Shown: in pieces, positions 10,572-19,320 of the stretch
Layout of the letters: each line of letters begins with the position of its first letter
Position numbering within the stretch: the first letter of the stretch is position 1
Source: Amanita rubescens
Lineage: Eukaryota > Basidiomycota > Agaricomycetes > Agaricales > Amanitaceae
Assembly: GCA_015039365.1 (NCBI GenBank)
Contig: WION01000694.1
Location: 1 to 24,226, forward strand
Direction: 5' to 3'
Length of the DNA stretch: 24,226 nucleotides
The notes under the pieces: model-generated
What the model was told of the DNA's origin: nothing
The model's input: the letters and a program-made list of their open reading frames with translations, nothing else
The model's database searches: none
Translations under genes and position numbers: made by a program

Positions 10572-10898
10572 GCAGTGACCACGTATGTTGGTACCCTTCG
10601 GGGATAGCCCAAAAAGGGAAGGGCGAGCTGGAAATGATTGGCGCTACAACGATGCGCAAACCGCCACCCATATGCGACTATAAACCACTAGCCGTCAGCC
10701 ATCGAATGGCGCGTACGAAGTAGAATTACTTTGGCAGTGACCACGTATGTTGGTACCCGTCGGGGATAGCCCAAAAAGGGAAGGGCGGGCTGGAAATGAT
10801 TGGCGCTACAACGATGCGCAAACCGTCACCCATATGCGACTATAAACCACTAGCGGTCAGCCATTGGATGCGGGCGCGTACGAAGTAGAATTACTTTG
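10572..10898. repeat. Two-copy tandem repeat, 162-bp unit, non-coding
   Basis: Copy 1 is 10572-10733 and copy 2 is 10734-10898; the second is 3 bp longer through a small insertion near 10868-10876. The copies differ at only a few positions. Each begins GCAGTGACCACGTATGTTGG and ends AGAATTACTTTG. No frame is open across both copies, so they are not coding. Each unit contains TAGCCCAAAAAGGGAAGGGC, with local pairing potential. They could be part of a 3' UTR, an unknown small RNA, or internal protein-binding repeats. Confidence 0.85.
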
Positions 10899-10936
10899 TT
10901 ATATTATCCTATCTAACTCGGTGTACCATAATCCCC

Positions 10937-10960
10937 CCCCCCGTCGCCCATAACGGGGGG
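10937..10960. other. GC hairpin: 8-bp stem, 8-nt loop
   Basis: CCCCCCGT (10937-10944) pairs perfectly with ACGGGGGG (10953-10960) around the loop CGCCCATA. The left arm sits within a run of ten C residues (10933-10942). It may form a cruciform, or a transcript hairpin between the tandem repeat and the Spt5-like gene. The surrounding 10899-11341 shows no supported gene and should hold the promoter of the Spt5-like gene. Confidence 0.5.
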
Positions 10961-11341
10961 CGAAAGAAAGCGAGTTGGGCCTGAGAGGCGTTTATGTAGC
11001 ACCATTGTTGTTATGTGGATTTATTGTGGCTTGTGTACGCGATCTGGTATATTAATCTGACCGGTATATTACCAGTATATTTGGCCCATCAATCCGTCAA
11101 CAAGAAGGTAAGGGGTACATAATCGTGCTCGTGACTGAGTTTCTCTTTCGTACGCCTGTCAGTAGTAGCGCGTAGTGTACAGTCTCAATCTTTATCGGAC
11201 ATTGCATTAGTAGTAATTGAGCGTAAGTCTTGTTGTTTACCATAAAAGAGAAATAAAGCCTGGCGTGTGATGACGGCGAACGTCTCTGACCCCGTGTGTT
11301 ACACGTTGTTTTCCCTTTAGCAAAACGTCAAGTCGTTAGAA

Positions 11342-14300
11342 ATGGACGCTCAAGAGGTAACGTTTTAGTGATCTCCGTTTATACAAAACGCGCTCAATAC
11401 AAGATGATAGCATACCAAAAGAACATATACCAGTGCCGATATAGAGCATGAAGTCCGTCGAAAGAAACAGAGGATTGAGGTACTATGGAATTGGATTCAA
11501 CGTGATATATATACTGAACCCAAGTGTCCAAAGGCACACGTGCGCGATTTTCTCGACATTGAGGCTAGTGACGGTAGTTCCGGAGATGAAAGGGTGGATT
11601 CGGACGATGAACGTAAGTCGCACTATGTCAGGTTTTGAAAAATATACTGATATCACCAAAGTATGCGAAGATTTTATTGATAACAACGAAGAAACTCTAG
11701 CTCTAGGCGACGCCGGAGACTCAGAAGAGGATTTTGAAGGTTACAGTGACAAAGGCGAGGGTAAATCTGAATGTAAGTGTGCCCGACACAAACTATGGTT
11801 CGCCGCTGAAGGCAGCAACGCGCTAGCTGTTCAGTCCGTCAATAGGCCAAATTTCTCTAGGGATTTTGGTCTGTCAGACGTGATCAACCGTTATGAAGCT
11901 CAAGCAGCCGCCATAGGAGACTATAAATCTGAATGTAAGTGTGCCTGACACAAACTATGGTTCGCTCGCTGAATGCAGTAACGCGCTAGCTGTTCAGTCC
12001 GTCAATAGGCCAAATTTCTCTAGGGATTTTGGTCTGTCAGACGTGATCAACCGTTATGAAGCTCAAGCAGCCGTCATACGAGATTATGCCGAGTCAGATC
12101 TCGAGCACGAGATGGAGTCAGATGCCGAGAACGATGTAGAGAGCGAGGGCGATATTGAGGATCATATTAAGGAGATCACTCGGTTGGCTGAGCGCGCCTT
12201 GCGAATGCCAAACGAGGATGATCCTGGCCTTTGGTTGGTCCGTGTACATGTGGGTTTATCTTCTGACATCCTGAAATCTGGTATTGAACGGTGTCGTAGG
12301 ACGGCGCTGAGGAGGAAAGTTTCTTCCTTCTTGAAGACCGTTTAAAAGTTCGGCCTCGATGGGCCATTTCCGTTTTTTTGCCACCGGCCAGCAGACAATG
12401 GATCTGCGTAGAATCCACTTCTCGAGAATATGTAGAGGAGCTCTGCCAAAATCTATCCACGTTCCCTCACCCCCTCCAGATACTGCCCATACCCATCGAC
12501 GAGCGTCTGCAATGGCTCGGCTGTCGCGACACGACGCCAACTATAAAGGCTGGAACGTGGATTAGGGTGAAGAAAAAGCATGAACTAAAAGAATTACTTC
12601 GCGAAGACCCCAAAGTGGATAAGGGATTGGTCAGATATGCGAATGACCTGGGATACGTGCACAGAGTATTCTCTGACTCGCTTCTCGCCATCTGCCTTGT
12701 CCCTCGACTCTTGGTCCCGATCGAGAGCGACTTTGTTGATGAAGAGAATAGGAAGATATGTAGGAGAAAAAGACGATGCCCTCGGCTTTTACATCCCAAC
12801 TTACTCAGAGGACATAAAGACGCCGTGCACGTGGTAGATCGTCTAGATCCTAATGTCTGGTGGAATCCGAAGACTCTCTATGACATGGAGCCCATCGTTC
12901 GTGGTCAAGGCGTATATCAATTAGCGAAACCGAACTGGAAAAAAACAGTCAAAGGAGGGGATAACTTTTTGCCGCCATTTGCATACTACGCAGTATGGCC
13001 CCGTTCCGTGTGTTCTGTTGGTGTCGTGCCTACAATTAATGAACTGAAGCTGTTTGGCGAGGGGATGACCGTCGGAGCGAAGCAGTTACAATTTCCGTCG
13101 CCCGATCTTGAGCTCATACGATGGTCGTTTGACAATCATGTAGCAGCGCCAGTCGAAATCGGTCAAAAAGTGGAGATCAAATCGGATGCAAGAATGATGC
13201 GGGGAGTGATTGTGGATGTACACTTCAATAACGTCGTTGTGGAAGTGAGCGACACAGAGGACAAAATCGAAGTGGATGCTAAGTGCGTCCGGAGGTTCTA
13301 CGATGTGGGTGACTCAGTCATGGTTGTAAAACCATCCAAACAGGAGCGTGAAGGATGGGTAGTGGATGTCTGCGACGATGAACTCGAAATATTTGATCCC
13401 CATGAGAAAGAAAAGGCAAGTGAATGTTCTCAAATCTTGTTTCTAAACGAGTTTAACTTTGAAGCCAGTTTCATGCGAAAAGCTGGCAACTTATCCCGCA
13501 CGATACGTATGAACATGGACTTGCTCGTCGTCGGATTAAGGTGGGGGATACGGTTCAAGTGATTAGCCCCATCTCTCCACATTATCAAGAAATGGGTCAA
13601 GTATGCAATGTGACCGAATTGGGAATCGAGGTCAAGGGAGACGTGACGAAGGTTTGTGCTTTTATAAAATCGTGGCGATCGCTCTACAATCCATGATACT
13701 AGTTCTGTGTGCCGCATTGGTTTCTGGATGTAGAAACGAGAAATGATGCCCTAGAGCCAGCTGTCTCGGGTGGCTTGGAGACGCAGCTCCGCTACTATGA
13801 TCGTTACAAGGAACTGATCAACACTTGGGTCAGAGTCACGGGAGATAACATATACAAAGGGCTATTCGGCCGTATTCGTGACCATTCTGGCCAACAGATG
13901 ATGCTGATTGAACCAAGATGGGGTGGTCCCGCCGTGAATGTCCACGTCGATTTCCTGCTTAATGGGTAAGTAATCAAACTCTCGTGCGCTCAGCGAGGGA
14001 CACAAATCTTTTGGTACAGAGAGGAAGGTGGCCGCGATCTGCGCCTGTATCACGTTGGGCTATACGAAACACCTGCTACAAAGGGATGTCAAATTCAATT
14101 CCCCGGTAGAAGCGAGCCAGAGAAATCAACGACGCCAGGGAGATCAACGACGCCAGGGAGATCAACGACGCCAGGGGCAGATGATGATCCTAACGCGTTC
14201 GATTTGACTCAAGAGGAGCGGGCTGAACGAACAACGACGTCCGGGGAGAGCGAAACGGTGGGGGAACAACCAGCAACTGTTACAGGACTTCCTCAACTTG

Positions 14301-14789
14301 AGAAAGAAGTGTCTATGATCTCGTACGGAGATCAAGGTGAGCATTCAAGGTCTAATTGTACACGTCAATGTTCATTTCGTCTCCGAAGTGCTTTCTGCTG
14401 ACTGGCTAATGAAAAACGGATTGGTGAACAAGCGTATTTGGGTCTATGTGCGTAACACCGGGTTCAATCCATTCGAACAGGGCGGGGGATATGCGAGGGG
14501 CTATTATGAAGGAGAAAGAGCACTGATACTATCTTGTGAAGGGGAGGATAAAATTGAGGTCAACTTGAAACAGCAGACGATAATAATTCCGTCGCGTTTC
14601 CTGTTCCCTGACATCCCCACAACGAGGGGACAAGATGTGGTGGTTATCGATGGCGACAAGGCCGGGGAGGCATACCTCACCCGCAAGCCCAACCATGACG
14701 GCACTTTTCCTCTGGGTCGTCGCGGTCACAAAGGGTTACCAATATGTACCATTGAGCAGAGCAGATTGGCGAGATGCGATCCGAAGTAG
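11342..14789 (+). CDS. Spt5-like (NGN/KOW) transcription-elongation factor homologue
   Basis: Ten-exon model: 11342-11356, 11411-11612, 11662-11772, 11827-11934, 11990-12249, 12300-13415, 13469-13651, 13703-13965, 14020-14336, 14389-14789. Phases agree throughout, giving 991 residues. The order fits Spt5: an acidic N-terminus (VRDFLDIEASDGSSGDERVD, EDFIDNNEE), an NGN-like part at about 226-305 (LWLVRVH ... QWICVESTSREYVEELCQNL), then KOW-like segments around residues 315-355, 513-545, 564-603, 630-663 and 700-735, with a final block starting RGQDVVVIDGDKAGEAYL. PRLLHPNL and YEHGL are phrases I associate with fungal Spt5-like proteins. Spt5 with Spt4 clamps RNA polymerase II on DNA and promotes elongation. 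No clear repeated C-terminal tail is present. It is probably a divergent element-borne paralogue, not the host SPT5. The first exon is just 15 nt, and the intron 13416-13468 appears to be GC-AG. Confidence 0.82.
11773..12087 (+). repeat. Tandemly duplicated intron+exon module inside the Spt5-like gene
   Basis: Copy 1 (11773-11934) is a 54-bp intron followed by a 108-bp exon. Copy 2 starts at 11935 with a 55-bp intron and repeats nearly all of that exon to about 12087 before the sequence diverges. The duplicated exon is phase 1-1 and encodes QSVNRPNFSRDFGLSDVINR, so the protein carries the segment twice without a frame break. The copies are almost identical, so the duplication is recent. Confidence 0.8.
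13416..13468 (+). other. Probable GC-AG intron in the Spt5-like gene
   Basis: The exon ends AAAAG and the intron begins GCAAGT, the usual context of rare GC-AG introns (AG|GCAAGT); it ends GCCAG. Removing these 53 bp joins EKEK to FHAKSWQLIP in frame, and the next exon then runs to another KOW segment. No GT donor nearby gives the same phase. Confidence 0.6.
14123..14176 (+). repeat. Three tandem 18-bp coding repeats
   Basis: Three copies of (A)AGATCAACGACGCCAGGG (14123-14140, 14141-14158, 14159-14176) encode a STTPGR-type repeat in a disordered linker of the Spt5-like protein, reminiscent of a short phospho-acceptor tail. Confidence 0.8.
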
Positions 14790-15140
14790 TCAACGAGAAT
14801 AGTTTCTGTAAATTTATTATATTATCGGGTTAATAACTTTTTTTGAGTGGAATCTTATGATGCTTGCAATCGCGATGCGCGCAGAACACAAAATTTACAC
14901 TTACGATTGTAGGACAAGCCAGAAGCTCTGGTTTATATATACACTCCAAACTGCCGAAACTACGAGGTTAGTGTCTTATTCGTAATGTCGATTTGTCATG
15001 CTTACGATTTTATCTAGTTACTCGGGAATATACGGTATTATAGTCAAACACTCACACTAAGATTGACCACGAGTGAGATCCTTACATTTTAACTGAAATG
15101 CGCTGGCGATCACTCTTTTCCTAATTAGGTATTAGTAGTG
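14790..15140. other. Intergenic, possible TATA-like box upstream of the acidic gene
   Basis: No coding frame is supported. TTTATATATACAC at about 14932-14944 could be a TATA element about 200 bp before the first candidate ATG of the next gene. Nothing else stands out. Confidence 0.35.
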
Positions 15141-16484
15141 ATGATCATTGACGTCACGGGCATATTTGATCGGCGTCGGTATAACCGATCAATCGAACAA
15201 CAATCTTGAAGATAGGGAGACCAAATTGGGGATGAAGAGGAAACCGAGAGCGGCAGTGACAACGAAGGCGAGTTTGATGAGACGACGCATTATGCACGTG
15301 AACCCGCAACCCCGTCACTCCAGTATCTGTTACCTAACGGGCCGCGCGCCCGTTGCGCCCCATTCAAACGTGAGTACGACTCTATTTACTCCATTTACTG
15401 CAAGAGCTCTAACCATCGCTCAGCATCTCACCTCCACTACAACCACAAAACGTGAGTACAATACCATTCACTTCCACTGATTTCGAGAACTGACGTTTAC
15501 TGCTTACTTCAGTGCTTATACCACAACCAACGTTCGTAAGTACCGCGTTCTAACGTTAGTACGGTTTTCTCTTAACTGCTGACTGCGAGAACTAACCTTC
15601 CCTTTAGCACTTTGTTCCACAACCAACAATAAACGTTCGCAGTCACCGCGTTCTAACGTAAGTACGACATTATTTGCTCAATTGACCGCGAGAACTCACC
15701 ACCATTAGTCGTCGAGTATAACCACCACAACGTTCGTAAGTACCGCGTTCTAACGTTTAGTACGGTTTTCTCTTAACTGCTGACTGCGAGAACTAACCTT
15801 CCCTTAGCGCTTTGTTCCACAACCAACCATAAACGTTCGCAGTCACCGCGTTCTAACGTAAGTACGACATTATTTGCTCAATTGACCGCGAGAACTCACC
15901 ACCACTAGTCGTCGAGTACAACCACAACAACAAAATCGGCCCAAAAAGATCCGCGATGCCGTCCAACGCCGAAAGGTGAGCACACGACTAAATTCCTCGA
16001 TCACTGGTATTCTTATAGCAGATCCAAAGCGCCTGCGTCGGAAGGAGGGAGAGGAGGGAGGAATAGTGAGAGTGATGACGGTTCCTCAGTGCGATCCAAA
16101 GCGCCTGCGTCGGAAGGAGGGAGAGGAGGGAGGAATAGTGAGAGTGATGACGGTTCCTCAGTGCGTGCTAGAACTCTTATTTCTTCGTCGTTCTAACAGG
16201 TCCCTTAGCTCACTGTATTCACTCGATGCACGGATTTATTAGATCCGGGTCCCATTGAATCTGCAAACCATCTCAATAGCCAAAACATCACCGGCATCGA
16301 GAGCGACGGCTATGACGCTGACCCAGAGGACAACAGTACCCAGGCTGACGTTAGCGCCGATGGTTATGATGCCGACAACGAGGACAATGACACCGACACG
16401 TTGTGCTTTATCCGTCAGTACAGCCTCGAAGTCACCAGCGTTGAGCAAGATGATGGTTACGACGCAGACGAAGAGGACATCTAG
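15141..16484 (+). CDS. Acidic low-complexity protein built from micro-exons
   Basis: Supported exons: 15216-15369, 15424-15451, 15513-15535, 15709-15735, 15909-15975, 16019-16160, 16209-16484, with TAG at 16482. The three smallest are 23-28 nt. All have GT donors and AG acceptors and the phase is consistent across all seven. The product is acidic and repetitive: GDEEETESGSDNEGEFDE; YNH-type units from the small exons; a 24-residue SKAPASEGGRGGRNSESDDG unit twice; then DGYDAD three times near the C-terminus. The 5' end is unresolved: ATG 15141 opens MIIDVTGIFDRR but no donor joins it in phase to 15216, so a missing exon or a frameshift is likely. I recognise no family. The acidic character recalls the Spt5-like N-terminus next door, so it may be a chromatin- or transcription-related partner or a decayed paralogue. 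Confidence 0.5.
15531..15930 (+). repeat. Two-copy 200-bp repeat carrying one micro-exon per unit
   Basis: Copy 1 is 15531-15730 and copy 2 is 15731 to about 15930, with period exactly 200 and only two compensating 1-bp indels. Each unit has a GTAAGT donor, a 173-bp intron and a CACCAYTAG acceptor followed by TCGTCGAGTAYAACCAC, the micro-exon. A shorter internal similarity (ACCGCGTTCTAACGTWAGTACG at about 15542 and 15644) shows an older half-unit duplication and creates a possible extra exon at 15608-15657 in each copy region. Confidence 0.8.
16021..16164 (+). repeat. Two-copy 72-bp in-frame coding repeat
   Basis: 16021-16092 is repeated at 16093-16164 with practically no differences. 72 bp is 24 codons, so the acidic-gene frame is kept. 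The unit encodes SKAPASEGGRGGRNSESDDG and flanking residues. Confidence 0.85.
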
Positions 16485-16794
16485 ATCTTGAAGTTGTAGA
16501 GATTTGCTCATTAAATCAAAAAAGTAAACTTTTTAAGTATGCAAACTTGTATATAACTCAGACAATAATTTTGCTCATAAGTTCTGCCGTCTACAAATCA
16601 TGAAAGAATCACTATTGGTTGCCGATGATCAAACATGTTCACGAACCCTTCACGAGCATCCACTGTTGTGCTACAGACTGTCGGGCTGCTTGCTAACACT
16701 AAGTCACGTTCGTTCATCATTGTCAATGGCCGGTCACGATGAAATGGCTTCAGAAGGTAAAATCTGTTAACGGTTGGCTCACGTTCGCTCACCC

Positions 16795-16915
16795 CGCCTC
16801 ACGATGGATCATCAACAATAATCGGTGATCATCAATGATCACCAGTGATCACCGGTGATCACGTTCGCTCCTGATGAATTGTGATGAATGCGAATGATCA
16901 TACAAGATTATCAAT
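16795..16915. repeat. TGATCA-rich cluster, right side
   Basis: Includes GGTGATCATCAATGATCACC and then CAGTGATCACCGGTGATCAC (about 16823-16862), plus further GATCAT copies towards 16903. The motif type equals the left cluster at 2946-3200. The stretch 16485-16794 before it shows no supported gene; it contains several TCACGTTCG/TCACGAG-type short repeats. Confidence 0.6.
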
Positions 16916-16924
16916 GTTCACTCC

Positions 16925-16943
16925 GTTTTGTCCAGTTTCGCGG
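16925..16943 (-). repeat. 19-bp inverted repeat, right copy
   Basis: The inverse complement reads CCGCGAAACTGGACAAAAC, 18 of 19 identical to 2906-2924. Confidence 0.6.
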
Positions 16944-17640
16944 AGCAAAGCCCGCGAGGAAAGGGAGGCACCTGTTGCCAACGCTGCAGAATACCACATG
17001 CGGCCTGTCGATGGTGAATACCAGCGCCTCCCTATAGACTTTCACCTATGCCACTTTGACATCAGCTCTGCTCGCCGTGGATCGGGCGCTTGCATACTAA
17101 GGGCCCAACTGTCTGTCGGGGGAAATATGACCCAAGTTGTCTGCAAAATTGTCGATTATCACGCGCTATTCCGAAGTAGCAAATTCACTAGAAGATGAAG
17201 CCTGTGCCTACGCCGATCTAGAATACCTCCAAGGCGATGTGATCCCCAGAGTGCGCGGCTTTTACGAAGTTTGGGGGATGCTGCGTTTCCTTGCTTTAGA
17301 ACCTGTCGGCGATGCCATTCCTGAGGACGAACCCGTTGACCACGCCCTTCGCATGAAGATGAGGACGGCTTTACAACGCGTTCACGATGCTGGATTTATC
17401 CATGGCGATATTGCACGTCGTAATTTTTGCAGGACAGAAAACAACAACATCTTCTTGGTGGACTTGGAGGGATCTCAACTCTCCGTGAACCCAGCTAATT
17501 TGATTCATGAAATGAATCAAGTAGATGAATTGTAATTTACGTACCCCTGCTGAAGAACGCTTCAAACTCATCAATCAATTACGAGACGAAGCCCTGGCAG
17601 GCTCATTGGCATGTTTGCTGGCGCCATTCTCCTAGTCACT
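16944..17640 (+). pseudogene. Kinase-like protein gene, truncated and frameshifted
   Basis: An N-lobe-like part (YQRLPIDFHLCHFDISSARR, then MTQVVCKIVDYHALF, to about 17172) continues one frame over as EVANSLEDEACAYADLEYLQ. A single extra C at about 17171 (TTCCGAAG) explains the shift. The catalytic-loop motif GFIHGDIARRNF followed by IFLVDLEGS (about 17390-17470) is typical of small fungal kinase-like proteins, with HGD standing in for HRD and DLE for DFG. The frame stops at 17535, while a shifted frame continues EERFKLINQLRDEALAGSLA to about 17635, suggesting a second lesion. The 5' end merges into the TGATCA cluster, with no usual start. It is either a pseudogene or carries sequencing indels; a phosphotransferase function would be inferred only from the motif. 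Confidence 0.65.
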
Positions 17641-17649
17641 TAGATTATT

Positions 17650-18110
17650 TATTACACTACAAAGAAATGTCCCAGAGTTTAGCCAGAGTTCTCCTCAGGA
17701 CCCGCCTATCATCCTCTTTTGTGATTCTTAAATTATTATTAGACGCCCTACCCTCTCGTAACTCGGACGAGGCCTTTCAAATGAATCTTGTCCACCAGGC
17801 ACTTGAGCTCTTTTGCCCACCGGTCCCGGTGAGCAGGAAGTAGGGGGTGAACGAGTGATCGAGACTCCAGACTCGATATATTGCATCGCAATAGCATACC
17901 ACCCACCAGGAAGTCGTTCGAATTTCGAAAGCAAGAATCCATGGCGCATGACCTGAATTGGCACAAAATTCATGCAGCTCAATCGAATACCGTTGTATAC
18001 CCGGACAATCAAGCTAGCCAAGCCTTGAAGCAGGACCAACAATCTCTTTTCAGTCTACTAATACGCCGCCTGTCTCGCTTGTACGGTTTTCCGGAACAAC
18101 TTCAGTCCAC
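17650..18110 (-). pseudogene. Second kinase-like pseudogene, opposite strand
   Basis: Reading the minus strand, NFVPIQVMRHGFLLSKFERL and then PGGWYAIAMQYIESGVSIT (one frame) are followed by PAHRDRWAKELKCLVDKIHL, KGL (second frame) and ELREGRASNNNLRITKEDD (third frame). FERLPGGWYxIxMQYI and the RWAKELKxLVDKIHxKGLV block resemble the hinge region and the helix before the catalytic loop in basidiomycete kinase-like proteins. Two frame changes and no intact HGD motif mark it as dead. It lies tail to tail with the plus-strand kinase-like pseudogene. Confidence 0.5.
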
Positions 18111-18149
18111 GTTCGGAGAGATCATCGATCAGAACTCGTCAACAAGACG

Positions 18150-18740
18150 ATGGATCTTCGGAAAATGATGTATGTGGATTACGTTTCGGGTGACGTGAAG
18201 GTATTGGTTCCTTCACCTGGAAGCCAATTCGATTCGAAGGAGATGCAAGTGGATGATCCGAGGACTAAATCTCGAAAGTCGGTGACTGGGCCTATCATGT
18301 GCACGACGGCGATAGGGATTGCTCGGACGTGGTATATCCGGAGGCGTCAAGGAGATAGATGGGTCGACGAAGAGAATCTGCACCGGTTCGGCTTGACAAC
18401 CGATACTGACCAAAAGGGCGATCAGAAGGGTATAGATTTCGCGTTGAACTTTATCGCCACTCATATCGGATAGCTGTCTAACGTCTATGTGTCATCTCTC
18501 TCCAGCGGCCTGCAACGGCTTGTTGCTCTATACCACGTCGAAGTTAGCAATGTAGTAGATTACAAGGGACGGAAGAACGCGTATGCGACGTTGAGAATCT
18601 CATGTTGAGATTCGTGACCACGGCCAAAAACCCACGCAGAGATGGCGGAGAAGCAGAGATGGGCAACGCCGCTCTGGAAAGCGAGGATACGGAAAGACTC
18701 GTCTTCTCTACCGACGGTTCGCTCGCCAATGACGCTAGCG
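18150..18740 (+). pseudogene. Unrecognised gene fragments
   Basis: 18150-18473 is open (ATG to TAG, 107 codons) and contains PIMCTTAIGIARTWYIRRRQ and ENLHRFGLTTDTDQKGDQKG. Downstream, shifted frames give GLQRLVALYHVEVSNVVDYK (from about 18508) and ENLMLRFVTTAKNPRRDGGE through SLANDASGMR with TGA at about 18749. The pieces look like successive parts of one protein broken by stops and shifts, but I cannot name a family, and splicing cannot be excluded. Confidence 0.3.
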
Positions 18741-18750
18741 GAATGCGTTG

Positions 18751-19320
18751 ACTTGCAAGCGTTCCGTTTCTGCGGGGGATAAAGAGGGGGTTGTAGGAGG
18801 GGCGGGTTGTTCGATGGAGATTAACTGCGTAGCGGTTTGGTATATGGTAGAATTGAGGTCTTGTACCGTTTAACTAACGTCGGCCGCTGAGGCCTGGTCG
18901 GTCATGAACCTCTGATCAGGTAGCAGTGGTTGCGAGGTTAGTTCCGATGAGCCGGACCCATTAATATTAGTGGCACGCAGCGGTTTCGATAGAGCGCCAG
19001 AACGTGGTTTGGACCGTATACGAGGGCCCGAATGTATCTTCGATAGGTTATGAACTAAACGGACACAATCCAAGTCAAAATGCACCTTTTGACGCGTCCT
19101 TGCGCACGTTGAATCATCTGCACCAAACTGTGAGACAAATCTGGCAAAACGCGCATCCTTGTAGCGGTATTGTGCCTTCGTGCACGTGAGAACTTTCAGC
19201 TATATGCAAGCGGCAGACGTGTACGATGTTGCCGGCAGAATTGTTGATCGAGTCGCGATGACGTAGTGACGAGACGCGAATTCAAACTCAGACTGTCGAG
19301 CCCTCCTTATAACTATCGCG
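18751..19320. other. Intergenic stretch, nothing supported
   Basis: Only short frames occur on both strands and none has recognisable motifs. It should contain the promoter of the Crinkler-type gene that starts at 19321. Confidence 0.5.

Larger units (their letters stand above)
2906..16943. mobile_element. Candidate 14-kb DNA transposon (HECT-like, DDE integrase, Spt5-like cargo)
   Basis: A 19-bp sequence, CCGCGAAAYTGGACAAAAC, occurs at 2906-2924 and inverted at 16925-16943 with one mismatch. Just inside each copy lies a cluster of TGATCA/GATCATTGATGATC motifs (2946-3000 and 3157-3200 on the left; 16795-16915 on the right). Between them are a D-D-E integrase gene and four other genes, with no conserved housekeeping gene. 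Terminal inverted repeats plus subterminal motif arrays plus an integrase are the usual anatomy of a DNA transposon, so I infer one element. Against it: no target-site duplication is visible, the right end abuts a broken kinase gene, and a related TTGGACAAAA also occurs at about 3283-3292, so the true left end could lie there. Confidence 0.45.

Noticed and set aside
10572..10898. CRISPR-like array
   Set aside because: Only two units of 162 bp with no unique spacers between them, in a eukaryotic genome; it is a simple tandem duplication.
15976..16242. 88-codon frame with a DPKRLRRKEGEEGG repeat
   Set aside because: It is the wrong frame of the 72-bp repeat. The SKAPASEGG frame continues in phase into the exon at 16209 and this one does not.
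16239..16511. Hydrophobic minus-strand frame (VVTIILL..., VGVIVLVVGIITIG...), resembling a membrane protein
   Set aside because: It is the complement of the acidic DGYDAD exon; GAC/GAT-rich codons read backwards give Val/Ile, so the membrane look is an artefact.
17881..18168. 95-codon plus-strand coding region
   Set aside because: It is opposite the minus-strand kinase-like remnant (FERLPGGWYAIAMQYI) and shows no motifs of its own.
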